Position numbers and translations under genes: made by a program. A stretch of DNA of 64,000 nucleotides, from the NCBI GenBank assembly GCA_030248135.1, contig JASANC010002121.1, forward strand, positions 1 to 64,000, read 5' to 3'. This stretch comes from Theristus sp. LFF4_11 (lineage: Eukaryota > Nematoda > Chromadorea > Monhysterida > Xyalidae). Under the pieces are notes generated by a model, which was not told the origin of the DNA, searched no databases, and saw only the letters and a program-made list of their open reading frames with translations. Shown here one piece after another: positions 24,423 through 37,100 of this stretch (positions are counted from its first letter, which is position 1; every line of letters begins with the position of its first letter).

Positions 24423-27400
24423 ATGGGTGAGAGCCAGCACGTGCACGTCAGCGCAACCACCACCGCCTGCTGGTGTCTGCAGGAGTGTTGTGCGTGTGCG
24501 CTCACACGCTGAGCAGCAGTTCGTGGATTACTTGTTTCGTTATCGGAATGATGCGAAAGCACTGAAGGCAGACGCAAATGCGGCTGCGCTCGGCTGTGCA
24601 CAGAGCAGCAAAAGCTCATTGGACGTAGGCAGTGGCAGGCGGCGGCTTTCGGCGGACGTGCCATTGAGCCGTGTGCTGCGTCTGTGTGACTGCATTCTCG
24701 AGGAGCACGTTTACGAATTGCCATGGACAAAAGTGCGCGCGTTTGTGTTGTACGCGCTTGGTGGCGTCGACAGCTGGTTGTTCTCATTGGATACGGTTTG
24801 TCTCAGCAGTGCATTTTGTGGTTGTCGATGTTGCTGAGCAACCGAGTGTGTTTCTTTCAGTACAGCCAGAGATTCTCATTGCGTCGTGACGTGTGCGTGG
24901 CGGGTGTGAGTCGTGCGACGTTGCACGGAGTCGTTGCGAGCGTGACGGCAGCCGCAGACATGTTGCTCTTGTGTGCACTGTCGCTGTGTGTGCTGTGTAG
25001 CATGCTGTTGTTGTCGTTTCAGCATGGTCTACCTGCAGTGTGCGTGCAAACAGCTGGCCAGCGCACGCACAATGTCTGATATCATTGAAGCGACTGAGCG
25101 AGCAAGCGTGCACTTTTTACAAGAGGCACGCCATCATTTCACGGACATGGCCAGAGGCAGCCGCTGGCGCAGCATCACCAGCATGCACGACGACATCAAT
25201 CGATCGCTCACTGTGCTCAGGTGAGACTGCACTCAACACAACACTGCACTCCGTTGAACGCCATTTGTCATCTCATCGGTCTAAATTTTGAAACTTTTTC
25301 AATGACAAGTGCAACGGTGACGCTTTACTGTATTCAGAATTGTCAAAAGATTGGTTGCTGAATGCCTCGCTCTGTCGTCAGGTGCTAAGGGAAGCAGTCG
25401 AACTGACAAACAAATGTGCGAGGTTGTGCGTTCTGTTATTCGTTCTGTGTTTGTCATTGTTTGTCATTGTTTACTTGGCGGTGGTGCTAATTGTTGGTGA
25501 TGAATTTGAGGCGCTCGGCGTGTTTCTGTCGCGTGCGTCACGTGCACTGGATGCAGCGTGCAGTTGGCCGTTGCCACTCTCTCAGCATTTGCTGGCATTC
25601 GCCGACTGTCTCTTTGCATCGTATGTGCGGTACGTTTGCGCACGGACACAGTGATATTCGAGTGCTGTGATTTGTTGCAAACGAGCACTGTTTTCGTGTG
25701 CAGCTGTTTCGAGTGCGTGCTGAACGGGCACGTTGAGCGCGTTCACCCGTGTGACACATTTCTGTCGTTCACTGCCGACACGCACGATCTGCACGGTGCG
25801 CAGCCTGCTCACGCCAGCACAGTGCAATGCTCAATCCAACGCCGTCACTGATTTGCTTGTGAGCTGCACGAGCACGGTGCGACACGGACATGCTTGCATT
25901 GCAGCTCGTCGGTGGTGGAAGGCGTGCTGTGTGGTGCGCCACGAGGCGCTGCCTGCCTTTGTGCACAGCCGCGTCGCCACTCAGCTGGCACGCTGCGTCA
26001 CCATCGGCCGCTTGGTGCACATCTGCGCTTCAGATCTGATCCAGCGCAACAATGGTATCTTTTATTTTGCTTTGCTTCAGCGACGCAATGCGCGCATTGG
26101 CATGTAAGCAGTTTCATGTTTGACGCGGCAATTCAAATTTGGTAAAGTCGTAGTGACCCGTGTCGTGTCCCTGAGATGCGGTTGAGTGGGGTCATTTTGA
26201 ATAGCCACATCAAGCATGAAACGGAGTCTGATTTCAACGTCTGCAAACGCGTCGAGTTGCAGAACAAAGGTCTGTTTGCTGCTGACTGACGAAAAGTTTT
26301 TTCTTCAGTGTCACTCACTTGTTGCAGGAGACCATGAATCGCAACCAGCGGTGACGAGTGTGAGCAACGTGTTCCAACTGACGGCTGAGCGGCGTGCGTG
26401 CGAGAGAGCGCCGGCGTTGTGGCATGGCGCCGGCAGTGGCACGCTGCGGGAACAGATCGGCAAGCGTCTCGGTGAGGCGCTCAGGTTCGTTGGCTGCACT
26501 GCTTGCATTTGTTTGTATGACAGACGTCACGTGACGTTCGTTTGCAGTGGCCGTGTTCGTGTGCACGAACGCGTGCATCTGCCACTGCTGATGGAGCGTC
26601 TCGCACTGCCGCGAGTGCTGCATGTTCTGCAGAGTCTGCTGCTCTTGTGTGGCGATGTGACGCAGGTTTGTGTGTTGTGTAAGTGGTGTCAATGTGTGCA
26701 CCAAGTCAGTGTCACTGGTTTCATTTGGTGCTCGATGGTGTGCAGGTGCTCAGCGAACATTGGTTTGAGCGCATGGTCGAGTGGCAGCACGCTGCAGCTT
26801 CACTGCTCTGTCCGGCCGTTGTGCAGACGCTGCTGCACGAACTGCGTGTGGCCGCCAGCCTCGTTCGTTTCGTCTGCACGTTTGTCTCTTGCATCCACTG
26901 CAGTCTGATCAGCTGATTCAGACCAGATTGTTCGGTGCACTCGATGCAACGCACATCTTTGGTGAGCATGTCGCGTGCACGGTTGTTTTGGTTGACAGGA
27001 GAGCGACGAGTGCGCCAGCGACTGCTGCTCAGTGTCGCTTGACATCGTCGGGCAGTGTGCCGACACGCACGTTGCTGCTGCGCCACGGCTGCCCGAGCGA
27101 CTGCACCTGGCCGACCCCGCTGTGCTCGACTGTCTCGCAATGCACATTCACGTTTGTGGCTGTTTTACAGTGAAATCTGTGCTTGTGCAGCACTCCTTTT
27201 GCAACATCACCCACTCCGGGCGTCCTGTCACTGGTCTCGTAGTGTGTCACTTCACTTTCAGGTGCGTTGGCCGCTGAGCATTGTGATGCCCGAGAAGCAA
27301 CTGCGTGTGTACGAGCGTGTGTTTCGGTTTGTGCTGAAGCTGCACTGGACCAGCTGGTGTCTCCGTGACGCCGCTGACTTGCTGCAAACGCATCGAAGTG

Positions 27401-28274
27401 CGCTGATTCGATCGGTTGTGGTTGTGTTACTTGAACGTTTGGTGTATGTGTGCGAGAGTGGCACCTAAATGAGGCTGTCTGTGTTGGCCGGGTCGTCCAG
27501 CGGCCTGCAAAGCAGTTGACTGCGTTGTTGCTTGATGGTTGTCAGACCCAGGCGAGAGAATGACTGCGTTGCAGAGTGTCTGCTGCGGACGGCCGCTGAT
27601 TGGTTGCATCGTGCACACGTGTGGTTGCATGAGATGCGTGTGGTGATGCACAGTGTGACACAACACGTCACTGGTGCTCTCGAACACTCGTGCCAGCTGC
27701 TCCGTCACCAATTCACCATCGAGGCAACCGTTGACTTCGATCGCATTTATGAACGCCTGAAACGCTTTGCGAGCGACGTCTCGCATTGCTGTCTGTTTGC
27801 GCCCAGTGTGCTCAGCATGCAGACACTGCTTGACAGGTGTGTCGGCAACGTTGCTCTTGCTTGCGCTGTGCTATTTCCAGTGCAATCAGTTGCTTTGTTT
27901 GCACGTTTCTCTTTTGTGTGCAACTACAAAAGTGACTGGTTTTCAGCATGATGGCAGACGTTCTGCAGTTTCGACACACGTTGGCGAGTGAACTGCCGTA
28001 TGGTGACTTCAGTGGTCTCTATCAGATTCAGATGCGTTTTCGTGAGCACACATTGCTGTTCCTCAGTGGTAGGTTTCTCGTTTTTCTTCTTTTCTGCATT
28101 GTGGTGTTTCGTGTCACAAACGGCAAGGATGCTCAGCACTCAACACACACGTGAGCATTTGCAGTGTTGAACAAAGTGGCGCACGCTCAACTCGGTGCCG
28201 CTGGCAGCAATGACACGTGCCCTCTGTCGCCACTGCTGGTGCAATTGAACTGCAATCGATTCTATGATCGGTGA
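24423..28274 (+). CDS. Gamma-tubulin complex component, GCP5/6-like
   Basis: This is a multi-exon gene for a GCP-family protein, which would bind gamma-tubulin and help nucleate microtubules at centrosomes or along microtubules. Phase-compatible exons include 24,861-24,970, 25,023-25,220, 25,338-25,422 and 25,511-25,620. N-terminal GCP features are TKVRAFVLYALGGVDSWLFS and the GRIP1-like helices around RTMSDIIEATERASVHFLQE. Middle exons carry CCVVRHEALPAFVHSRVATQ and VLHVLQSLLLLCGDVTQ, matching the family 'LLL..GDF' block. The C-terminal gamma-tubulin-binding domain has RWPLSIVMPEKQLRVYERVF, helices ending FSGLYQIQMRFREH, and the closing QLNCNRFYDR before TGA at 28,272. The pattern YALGGVDSWLF followed by a strand-rich stretch suggests GCP5/6 rather than GCP2/3; this is from memory of family patterns. 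The first exon (24,423 to about 24,460) is one base short relative to the left arm, so the N-terminus is uncertain. Confidence 0.8.
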
Positions 28275-28843
28275 CATTGCTTGTTGACAAAATCAATTTG
28301 TGAATGGTGATTGCTTGCAAACGACTAAAACATACAAAACTAAAAAAACTGTGTTAAGGTGCACGCGCGTGTGTTTGTGGGATGACAGTGCAAACTGGTA
28401 CAATGCATTACAGTGTGATCAAATGCACCAATGCCGTGTTGCATATGCACAGTAACGACCTAGGCGCATTATTCGTTTCGTACTGCATGGCAGCCAACAA
28501 GAACACCGACTTGCGGCAAAACAATAAACACATAAGGAAACATGCAAAGTTTTTGTAAATGTGAACATTAAGTTAGCGAATGGAGACGTCATCTGTTTGA
28601 GCAGCACACTAATGTTCACTGTTAGTGGCAAAACGTTTGGCGGAAACTTCACAAAAAATACCTGATTGAACGATTCGTGACGGCTTTTTTAACGAACATA
28701 TCATAAACTTGTCTGCAAATTGATTTTTTAATTGAAATTTATGATTCAAGCAGTTTTACTGTGCGTGTCAACCGAGACAAACAAGTTTGAGTGCAATGTG
28801 CGTTTTAATAAAGCAACGATAACAAAACGAGCAGTGCACAATA
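28275..28843. other. Intergenic spacer, right arm
   Basis: About 570 bp lie between two genes on the same strand. The stretch AGTTTTAATTGAAATTT near 28,725 and TTTTAATAAAGC near 28,803 are AT-rich; the promoter of the next gene should lie here. No other gene is seen. Confidence 0.5.
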
Positions 28844-31287
28844 ATGGAAGAAACGAAAACGCCGTCAGTGTCGTTGAAGCGGCTCAGTGGCTCCGAGCAT
28901 TTTGGCATCGTCTCATTTGGTGTGTTGCTGGTGTTGCTTGAGATCCAATTGATTCTGCACAACAGCCCTCTGCCCGTTGCTCTGTTTGTGCCGTTCGTTT
29001 GCCTCTCCGCCGCTGCTGGCGTGCGCAGGCGGGCTCGTGCGGCCAAGCAGCCGATGCCGTTCGGGAATGATTGGCCAGGTTGGACAGTTTGGTTTAATGG
29101 TTTATTGAGCATACAATATTCGTTTCAGAGACAGAAATTGGCATTCCAGGAGAACTGATCGACTGCTTTTGTATGCGTCGCAACTTTCGGGTGATCGTGC
29201 GTCTAGCGAAGTCGCCGAACACCGTCGCTGCTGACGAGCACAAAACCGAGGACATGCACAAAGTGGCTCCAGCCGAACGCAATGATGACACAAACGAACA
29301 GCAACAACACACTGCTGCCAGTCGCCAATGGGCACCGTTCACAAATGCAACGTCACCACCGCCAAGCACAATTGAATTGGACGCTGTGGCTGCACGCGAC
29401 AGCAACAACGAGCTGCAGCGGTGCACTGACGGGCACGACACAGTCGCAGAGGAGTGCTTCGACGAGCGCAACAAGATCATCTCGTCGATCATGGGCGTGC
29501 GCGTGTTGGCGTTCTGCTGGGTGTTCATTGCGCACTGTTTCCAAGTGTCCACGCTGAAGATACCACGCGTGACGCACAACGAGTTTGTGCGCCGCTGGAC
29601 GCTGCAGATCATCACGGCCGGCCCGTTGGCTGTTGAGACATTCTTCATGATGAGTGGCCTGTTGACATGCTGGATTTGGATGCGCAATCAGCGCAAACGA
29701 ACGCAGCGTGCGTGCAGTGTAGCTGGCAGGTTGATGCTCGATTTGTAGCTTTGTGGTGATCTTCGCAATGTTTGCAGCCCGAAACTGGAAGAACACAATG
29801 ATGGGCTGGGTTTGCTTGTACGTGCATCGGTTCGTGCGCCTCTGGCCTGCATACATTGTCATCTGGCTGCTCATGCATTTCACACTGCGAGTCGACCGTA
29901 TGTTATCAACAGTCATATCCATCCAATACTCTTTTTACAGCTAGTTTAGTTCTTTATTCAAACATTTTGTTGCGTTGAACCGATACCGAATGCACATATG
30001 CATCTTCGGTCTCACATAAATCCATTCTCCTGCATCTTCCAGTGCTAAAAGGATATCGACACGAGTATGATCTTCGTGTGAATGCCAACGTCACCGAGTG
30101 AGTGTGTGTTTCTTTTTTGCAGCCGTTGCTGTTTTTAGTACTGTCAGTTTTACGTGGTTGTCAATGGTTTTTTATGGCTGCACAAAAGTGGTCCAATCAG
30201 CTAGCTGCGTACCGTGCGACGTGCACGCACGAGCTCTGGCTGGGCATCACCATGCTGTCGACCATCTGGCCGCACACCAACTGTCGTCCGATCAACTATT
30301 TCTGGTACGTCTCGAACGAATGGATCTTCTGCCTGCTGAGTCCGCTCGTGCTCGAGTGGTTCGGTCGGCAGCGGCTGATTGCCGGCCGCATGGTGATGCT
30401 CGTGCTCGTTGCTGCCAATCTCGCCGTGTGCGTCTTCGTTGACGCGAACGCACGCAGCCTCCATTCGACTCCAGACAACTGGGTACATCTGCAACAGTTT
30501 TTTTTATTCGTCGTATTCATTTTTTATTCATTCAGTCAACGAAACGTTTCAAGCAAAAACAGCTCAAGTTCACGTTCGCAGCTGGCATTCTTTCACCCGG
30601 TGTTACACGTGGCGCAGTACATGATCGGCATGCACTTTGGGCAAATCATGTTCGCGCGCTGCTATCAACGAACCGAACTCGACATTCAACAACGGCGTGT
30701 ACCTCGTTCAAGGCTGCGAAAAATTAGCTGCAGCCTATTAAATGTGTTAGGTAAACGAAACAATCGGCAGTTTGGTCAACATGTACAGCGCGCTATTCGC
30801 GTGTAAAACGTCAGATCAACGTTCAGCGTGGTCACTTTGCCTGGTGGGCGTTGTGGTGCCCGTCTATGGGCGCTACTACGCGTTCGTTGACTGGCTGCCG
30901 ACGTGGATGACGAGCAACGGCACCTACTTGACGTATTCGAATGTGTTCAGCTTGCTGCACGAGCCTGTGTTCGTGTACACGGTTGGCTGGCTGATCGCAC
31001 AGTGCCACTGCGGACACGCCCGCTGGCTGAACGCAGTGCTCGGCAGCCGCTGGTGGACGCCGGTGGCACGCACCACCTATGCGCTCTACCTCGTCCATCT
31101 GCCCATAGTGATCCTCGTTGGCGACCAGTTCTTCCTGTGGCTCGCGCCGCCGCCTCTCTGGGAGGCGCTCGTATTCATATTCAGCAGTTTATTCCTTTCG
31201 ATTGTGATGGCAACACTCGTTTCGCTCACGATTGAGCAGCCACTGTTGAACTTGGAGACAATGCTCATGCGCTCACTGCGACCGTGA
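28844..31287 (+). CDS. Acyltransferase-3 family, nose-resistant-to-fluoxetine (NRF-6)-like membrane protein
   Basis: The protein is a multi-span membrane acyltransferase of the AT3/NRF-6 family; members act on lipids or drugs but substrates are mostly unknown. Exon 1 is 28,844-29,078 (MEETKTPSVSLKRLSGSEHF start, one membrane span). Exon 2 is 29,129-29,707; the junction reads NDWPETEIGIPGELIDCFC, matching the family 'IDCFS' entry to the AT3 domain, and the exon continues with IMGVRVLAFCWVFIAHCFQ and MMSGLL. Exon 3 is 29,778-29,897 (MGWVCLYVHRFVRLWPAYIV). Later exons hold THELWLGITMLSTIWPHTNC and WYVSNEWIFCLLSPLVLEW. The last exon, about 30,772-31,287, has ARTTYALYLVHLPIVILVGD and ends MRSLRP. 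One junction near 30,060-30,200 could not be made in frame with confidence. The N-terminal cysteine-rich NRF domain is not seen. AATAAA lies about 45 bp after the stop. Confidence 0.85.
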
Positions 31288-31417
31288 TTTACATACAAGT
31301 GGCGTTGTGCAATTGACGCTACAGCACGACCGAATAAATAGCGCACTCCTTGTATTTTCCATCAAGATTAGTTGCAGACTAGGAGTTGTCTTTTTCAAGA
31401 ATGCCAACATAATTCCC
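31288..31417 (+). other. 3' flank of the acyltransferase gene, also found at 45.6 kb
   Basis: It carries CCGAATAAATAGCGC (polyadenylation signal type) and GCAGACTAGGAGTTGTC. The same block recurs at 45,601-45,690 without the gene, so the 3' end of the transcript may come from a dispersed repeat. Confidence 0.6.
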
Positions 31418-31954
31418 ACAAGTTCGGAAAAATGCCCGAAGGGCATGAAAAAGACCCAAATATTATTTCAGAATGACACAGATAGAAAAGTGTGACACAA
31501 GGATTTTCACAAGATCAAACATTTTATGAAACGTGTGTGAACTGGAAAGTTACAAACTGAAATAATATTTACGCCAATATCTTTTTTGTCATTCTCAAGG
31601 AAGGCACAATCTCTGTACGAATTTTATCTCACTTCATTTGATGCTGCAAAAAATCATTTGCTGCTGTGAACATGCTCTTTTTATTTGTGAATACTGTATC
31701 AACTGATTTGCTTAATTTGGTGTTTGCGGGATGAACCCTTTTACGATGAGTGCGGTCACAACCGGAGCCAGTGCCTTGAAATGACAAAAATATATTGACG
31801 TAAATATTATTTCAGTTTGTAACTTTCCAGTTCACACACGTTTCATAAAATGTTTGATCTTGTGAAAATCCTTGTGTCACACTTTTCTATCTGTGTCATT
31901 CTGAAATAATATTTGGGTCTTTTTCATGCCCTTCGGGCATTTTTCTGAACTTGT
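31418..31954. mobile_element. Foldback MITE (right-arm copy)
   Basis: Termini are ACAAGTTC and GAACTTGT, with about 165-bp inverted repeats that include ATGCCCGAAGGGCAT. It is nearly identical to 993-1,530. Confidence 0.85.
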
Positions 31955-32850
31955 CTTTTTCTTTTATATCTCAAAGAGTTTATAGGGTTTTAGCCTATGT
32001 TTTAGCCTATCAGACGCAGCATAGTCGACTGCAATGGTTTCTGTTGCATTTGTACTCAGAGCAAGGATTTTTAGGAGCAAACCCTTCCGTAGACCCTTTT
32101 CAACCCAGGCACGGGTTAATATCAGTTTTTCGCTAGTTTTTTGCTATTTTGCACCTAAACTATAGCCTCTCAGACGCAGCATAGTTGACTACAATGGTTT
32201 CCGTTGCATTTGTAATCAGAACAACGTTTTTTAGGAGGAAAACCTTCACGGGGACCCTTGTCAACCCAGGCACAGGTTAATATCCGCTTTTTGTTATTTG
32301 GCACCTAAACTATAGCCTATCAGACGCAGCATAGTCGATTACATGGATACCGTGGAATTTGAAATCAGAACAACGTTTTTTAGGAGGAAACCCTTCCGGG
32401 GACCCTTTTTATACCAGGCACGGGTAAAAACAGTACCTTTTTCAACCCCGGCACAGGTAAAAACCAATGTTTCACAATTCGGCACTTAGCCTATCAGCCG
32501 CAGCATAGTCGATTACATGGATACCGTGGAATTTGAAATCAGAACAACGTTTTTTAGGAGGAAACCCTTTACGGGGACCCTTTTTATACCAGGCACGGGT
32601 AAAAGCAGTACCCTTTTCAACCCCGGCACAGGTAAAAAACAATGTTTCACAATTCGGCACTTAGCCTATCAGACGCAGCATGGTCGATTACATGAATACC
32701 GTGGAATATGAAATTAGGACAACGATTTTTACCAGGAAACCCCTTAACGGGCACTCTTTTTATACCCGGCACGGGTAAAAACCGTTTTTTCACAATTCGG
32801 CACCTAGCCTATCAGACGCAGCATGGTCGATTACATAGGATACCGTACAA
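31955..32850. repeat. Tandem repeat, six imperfect units (right arm)
   Basis: This mirrors 100-992. The core TAGCCTATCAGACGC recurs about every 135-180 bp. Non-coding. Confidence 0.85.
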
Positions 32851-32945
32851 TTTGGAATTCGAATTTGAACACAACTTTAGATTTTTTGTGGACACCGAAA
32901 CGGTCGACAACAGCAACAACAACGACAACAACGACAACAACAACA

Positions 32946-33505
32946 ACCTGAATTTTTTTCGGTTTTTTTTGTTCTCTAAAATCACAGAAGCAACTGATGT
33001 TTAATTTTTTGGTTTGGATGGATAGGGTATCGGGCCACCTTAGCACAGCAAATAGCATTTCTTGGTTTAGTCATTTATCATGAATGTTATGGTCGATTGA
33101 AATTTCAAAATATTCGCAATGAGCTTTCTGAAATAATATTGTGGGACTGCGCTGCCGCGCGTCCCACGAATCGTGTGTGCAATGGACAAAGAACGAACAG
33201 AATAGCACGAAGAATTAATTAGTTAAAAACTCATCAAATATGACACACAATTGGGTTCTGAACGTCTTTTATTCTTTCAATGAAACGTCCTGCGCGGCCA
33301 TTGCATCCTGAAAAAAGCTGCCATGTTTACTTCGCCATTTCATGCAAATCACATATTTTGGTTTTTGCGGCGACTGAAAAGAGCTGGATTAAGAGCACGT
33401 GACAGAGCAACGGAACTGTCAGCATTACTGACTTTTATTCGCAATAAAAATAAAAACGTAATCAGAAATATTGAATCATGTGCAGAAGTATGACCTATTT
33501 TTTTC
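32946..33505. other. Palindrome edge and dispersed repeat
   Basis: A hairpin GTGGGAC...GTCCCAC (33,142-33,169) is followed by a block (33,165-33,350) that recurs diverged at 45,690-45,860, for example CTGAAAAAAGCTGCCATGTTT. No gene is seen. Confidence 0.55.
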
Positions 33506-33710
33506 AAACGTGTCCCACTGAAATGACGTCATGTGTTGCAAAACATGCGCTTGTCGTTCACAGCAAACCAGACTTTCCGTTTTAGCCAATTTCATCTCGT
33601 AAACAAATGGTGAATGTCGAATCAGTCACACCAAACTGAAGTTTTAGGGCCTATACTTTAACAAACGGGCGTTTTAAAGCAAATGACGTCATTTTAGTCC
33701 GGACACGTTT
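33506..33710 (-). mobile_element. MITE with TGACGTCA in both ends (copy 1)
   Basis: Inverted ends are AAACGTGTCCCACTGAAATG and its near-complement at the other side, each carrying ATGACGTCAT. The interior has ACAAATGGTGAATGTCGAAT. Three more copies lie at 37,620-37,815, 41,340-41,556 and 46,350-46,585. Non-coding. Confidence 0.85.
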
Positions 33711-33816
33711 GAATAAATCCATACATTGTACATCAAAGAGAAAGAGTATGCGGCAAATTATATGGCAAATCAAACGACACACACTTCTAATAAAAATTTT
33801 GAATGGAATGAATGAT

Positions 33817-34060
33817 TCAGATTGAGTCAGATAGAAAAGTGTGACACAAGGATTGTTCAAGACATGCATTCATAGGCAGTGTGGAAAAAATATGGGTACA
33901 AACGTAGAAATAATATTTGCGCCAAGCCGCCAATATATTTTTGTTATTGTCAAGGAGCAAAAATTATTTCCGTTTCTACCCATATTTTTTCGACACTTCT
34001 TATGAATGGCATGGTCTTGAATAATCCTTGTGTCACACTTTCCATCTGCCGCAATCTGAA
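33817..34060. mobile_element. Short foldback MITE, relative of the 993-1,530 family
   Basis: Ends TTCAGATTGAG and CGCAATCTGAA are inverted; the arms share TGTGACACAAGGATT and AATATGGGTA-type stretches with each other. It lies about 80 bp beyond the stop of the coiled-coil gene. Confidence 0.8.
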
Positions 34061-34143
34061 ATATTATTTGGCTTTTTTATGCCCTCCGACCTTGTGAACA
34101 ATCAGCTACAAAACGATAACGGTTCGTGTTCTGACGGTGCCTT

Positions 34144-37100
34144 TCAGAACTGCTGACCGTGTTCCAAGTGCACATCAACGCGATGCAACGACTGTTGACT
34201 GTCACTGATGACCACGCCGGAGTCGCGGCTTTTAGTCGAGCCGGCGCTAGTGCCCGGCCGTGGCTTGTGCCCAACGGACTCACTGAACGCTGCCATCACA
34301 TCGCAGTCACCGGCGTCATCGCTCGACAACGAATCGAAATTGTCGACCAGCGAGTTGGCGCTGCCGTGCGCGTGGCCGCTTGCTGCTTGCTGCAGCTTGT
34401 GGCGCTGCTTCGAGCGCAACAGCGTGCCACGACGGATGCTCAATGCGGCGCACGTGGAGGAGGGCGGTCGCGGGGGCGCGCTGCTCTGCTCGGGCACACA
34501 CTCCTGTGCACAGTGGACACTTGCACGCACACTTCACTTACGACGCACTTTGAACATTGTAGTTCAATGCTCTGCATTATTAGGCCACTGCCGACAAAAA
34601 CTGCACAAATCACGCACAACTGCGCAAACCATACCTCCTCAAGCACCGTGTCGCAGAGCTCAATGTTCGCTAGTGCGCTCCTTTGCGGCTCATCATTGTC
34701 ACCTCGAATCGACATCAGTTCATCTTCGTCGCAGTGGGCAACGTCTAAAAAACAAAGTGCATTATTCTTTGCAACAAAGTGTCTCCAAGTGTCGCTCACG
34801 TCTTCGCCGACGATGACGCGTCACGCGATGCTTGTCTGCTGCTGAGCTCGGCTGGAACAGGGGCATCGTGTGGTTGCGACCCTGTGAAAACGATGCGGCA
34901 ACTTGATTTGCGTTCATTCAAGGACATGTGTCACAAGAACAGCCTCTGTTAGGCAGCAAACGATTTCGCAAAACGTGACAGCAAACCTGTTCAATGAACG
35001 CCTGAGCCGGATCGTCGTCGTGCGCAGCAATTTGCGGTGCCTTTGCTGCTTGCCCACTGGTTGCTGTGTGCGGCCGCTCCAACGCATGTTTTGCAGTGTC
35101 CACCATCTGCGAGCACTTCAAAAAGTACAATATCTGTTTTGTCCATTGACAATGGCTGTAGCAGGCGAAGACGCTCGCTTCGCTTGTAACATTTGTACAA
35201 CAGCCAAGTCACTAACACTTGTTTTCGAACGTCTCGTGATCACGTGAATTGAACAAAAACTGCATTACCCGAACCGGCTCCAGTGAGTCCGTCAGTGCGT
35301 AAACGTTTCTCAACGCTGGCTCAAATTGCGGCACACGGTCAGTCACATCGTCACGGGTATCTTCTTTCGAACTGTTGCATTTGTTCATCAGTGGTTCGTC
35401 GTCTTTTTGCATTGCATCATTCGATTGGGGACTACTGCCGAGCAGTGCCTCTATTTCATCTTCAACGTTCCTCTTGTCATCTTGGACTCGTTCAACTTTT
35501 ATTGGACCAGTTTTTTTGACAGCTGAAAACATTTCGGAACAAGCATTGGTCACCGAGAGAAAGAGAAGAAGCATTCCTGCTTTGCCCGACCAACCGGAAA
35601 ACGATTGTCTGCTCGAGCTCTGCGACGATGGTCGCCCAGTTGCATTTGCTGAGTTGCTCCGTTGCGCGGTGTTGCTTTCGGCGGCAAACTGTGTTTGAGT
35701 CGATGACTGTCCGTTCTCGCAGTGCTCCGTGCCACCGGACACCGGTGACGTCGGTGAATCGGCGGTGTTGCGCCGGCAGAGCACGGCCAGTGGCGCTGTG
35801 GCGGCTGTGTGCCCAGTGAGCGCTGCCTGCTGTTGCTCTTTCAATCGCCCGATTTCGACGTCCCGCTGGAGCACTTGTTGCTCGAGCGTTTTTATTTGCT
35901 GCCGCTGATCGGACAACTGCGACGTGAGCTCAATGATCACGTGACTCCGAGCGCGCTGCACTCCGCCGCCGACGCTGACGCTGCAAATGTAACAGTGCGC
36001 GCTTGCCCTCGCTCAAAAGCAACTGCACACACTTTCTTGCTAAAAACAATCAATAATCAGCTTTTGTGGTTGGAAAAAACCTGAACGGCGCTGCTGTTGT
36101 GTGCGGTGTTTCGGTTGATGAACTTCTGATCAATGTGTTGAGCTTGGATGCATTTGGCATTGACACGCACCGAAGTGCTTCTGCAAAATTCACTAACTCT
36201 CTTGCAGTTATGAGACGCAAAATAATTCTTTCACCGTCTCGCTACCAACCTTCCAGCTGTGTGTTTAGTTTCGTTGTGGTCTTCAGCTGGTTTTGAAGCT
36301 TTTGCAGTTGGTCGCCCAGTTGGTGCATGTTGCGGTCAAATTCACGTTGCATTTGCGTCATTTCTTCTCGAAGCCGCTTGTTCTGCAAACAGTTTTGTCA
36401 GCAGTGCAACAAGAGCAGTATATTGCACAGAAGCTAGACGCAAATGTGTACCGCATTTTCAAGTTCCTGTTCGTGATTTTTGGTGCCAGCTTCATTCACG
36501 TTGGTCTCAGTCATTAACGATTCATCTTTTTTGTTTGTGTTTGTACTAAATCGACAGCTGTTCTGGGCGGTGCCAATCGACTGTATCCTTGGAGGTACTG
36601 GCACCTACAATTGCACAGCATGTGTGTTTTTATTGCCGAACTACACTGTACATTGCAATCGTTTTTATTGTTGTTGTTGTTGTTGGAATTTTTAGGCAAT
36701 GTTTTTAGCGAGGGCTAACCCAGAGAAGCGTACAGAGCGCCATTGAGTAGAGTGCCCATCGAGTTTTCCTCTGTCATTAAGTGCCTATACACCCCTCGGC
36801 GGGCTCGATCCCCCGAGCGCACAGACTGTAGTCTAACGCACTACCACCAGGCCACGAGGGTGATTGTCCTTTTTGAACTTTTTGTGGGCACTTACTTCAG
36901 GTCGATCTGAAAGCTGTTGCCGTAACCAAGTGACTTCCTCGGCAAGATCGATGTTGCGAAGTTCCAAACTGGTCAGCTGGAAAATGGCACAGTAACCATT
37001 CAGTCCCTTTATCTTCGCGCTTTCATATTACGGAGTGCATGTTGGATCGAGCACTTGGGCGCAACTGCATTGATTACCTCTCGTTCAAGTGTTCTCACTC

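Larger units (their letters stand above)
16340..32945. repeat. Right arm of the ~33-kb imperfect palindrome
   Basis: This is the inverted partner of 1-16,050. It ends about 32,945, just past a CAACAACGACAACAAC run that pairs with bases 1-60 of the window. Beyond it the sequence is unrelated to anything on the left, so the outer edge of homology coincides with the window start. Reading frames of the two main genes are mostly intact in this arm. Confidence 0.95.

Noticed and set aside
36792..36861. A functional tRNA gene
   Set aside because: The acceptor pairing and boxes are present, but the anticodon arm has a six-base loop and a (CAA)n-tailed body follows, so a SINE head fits better.
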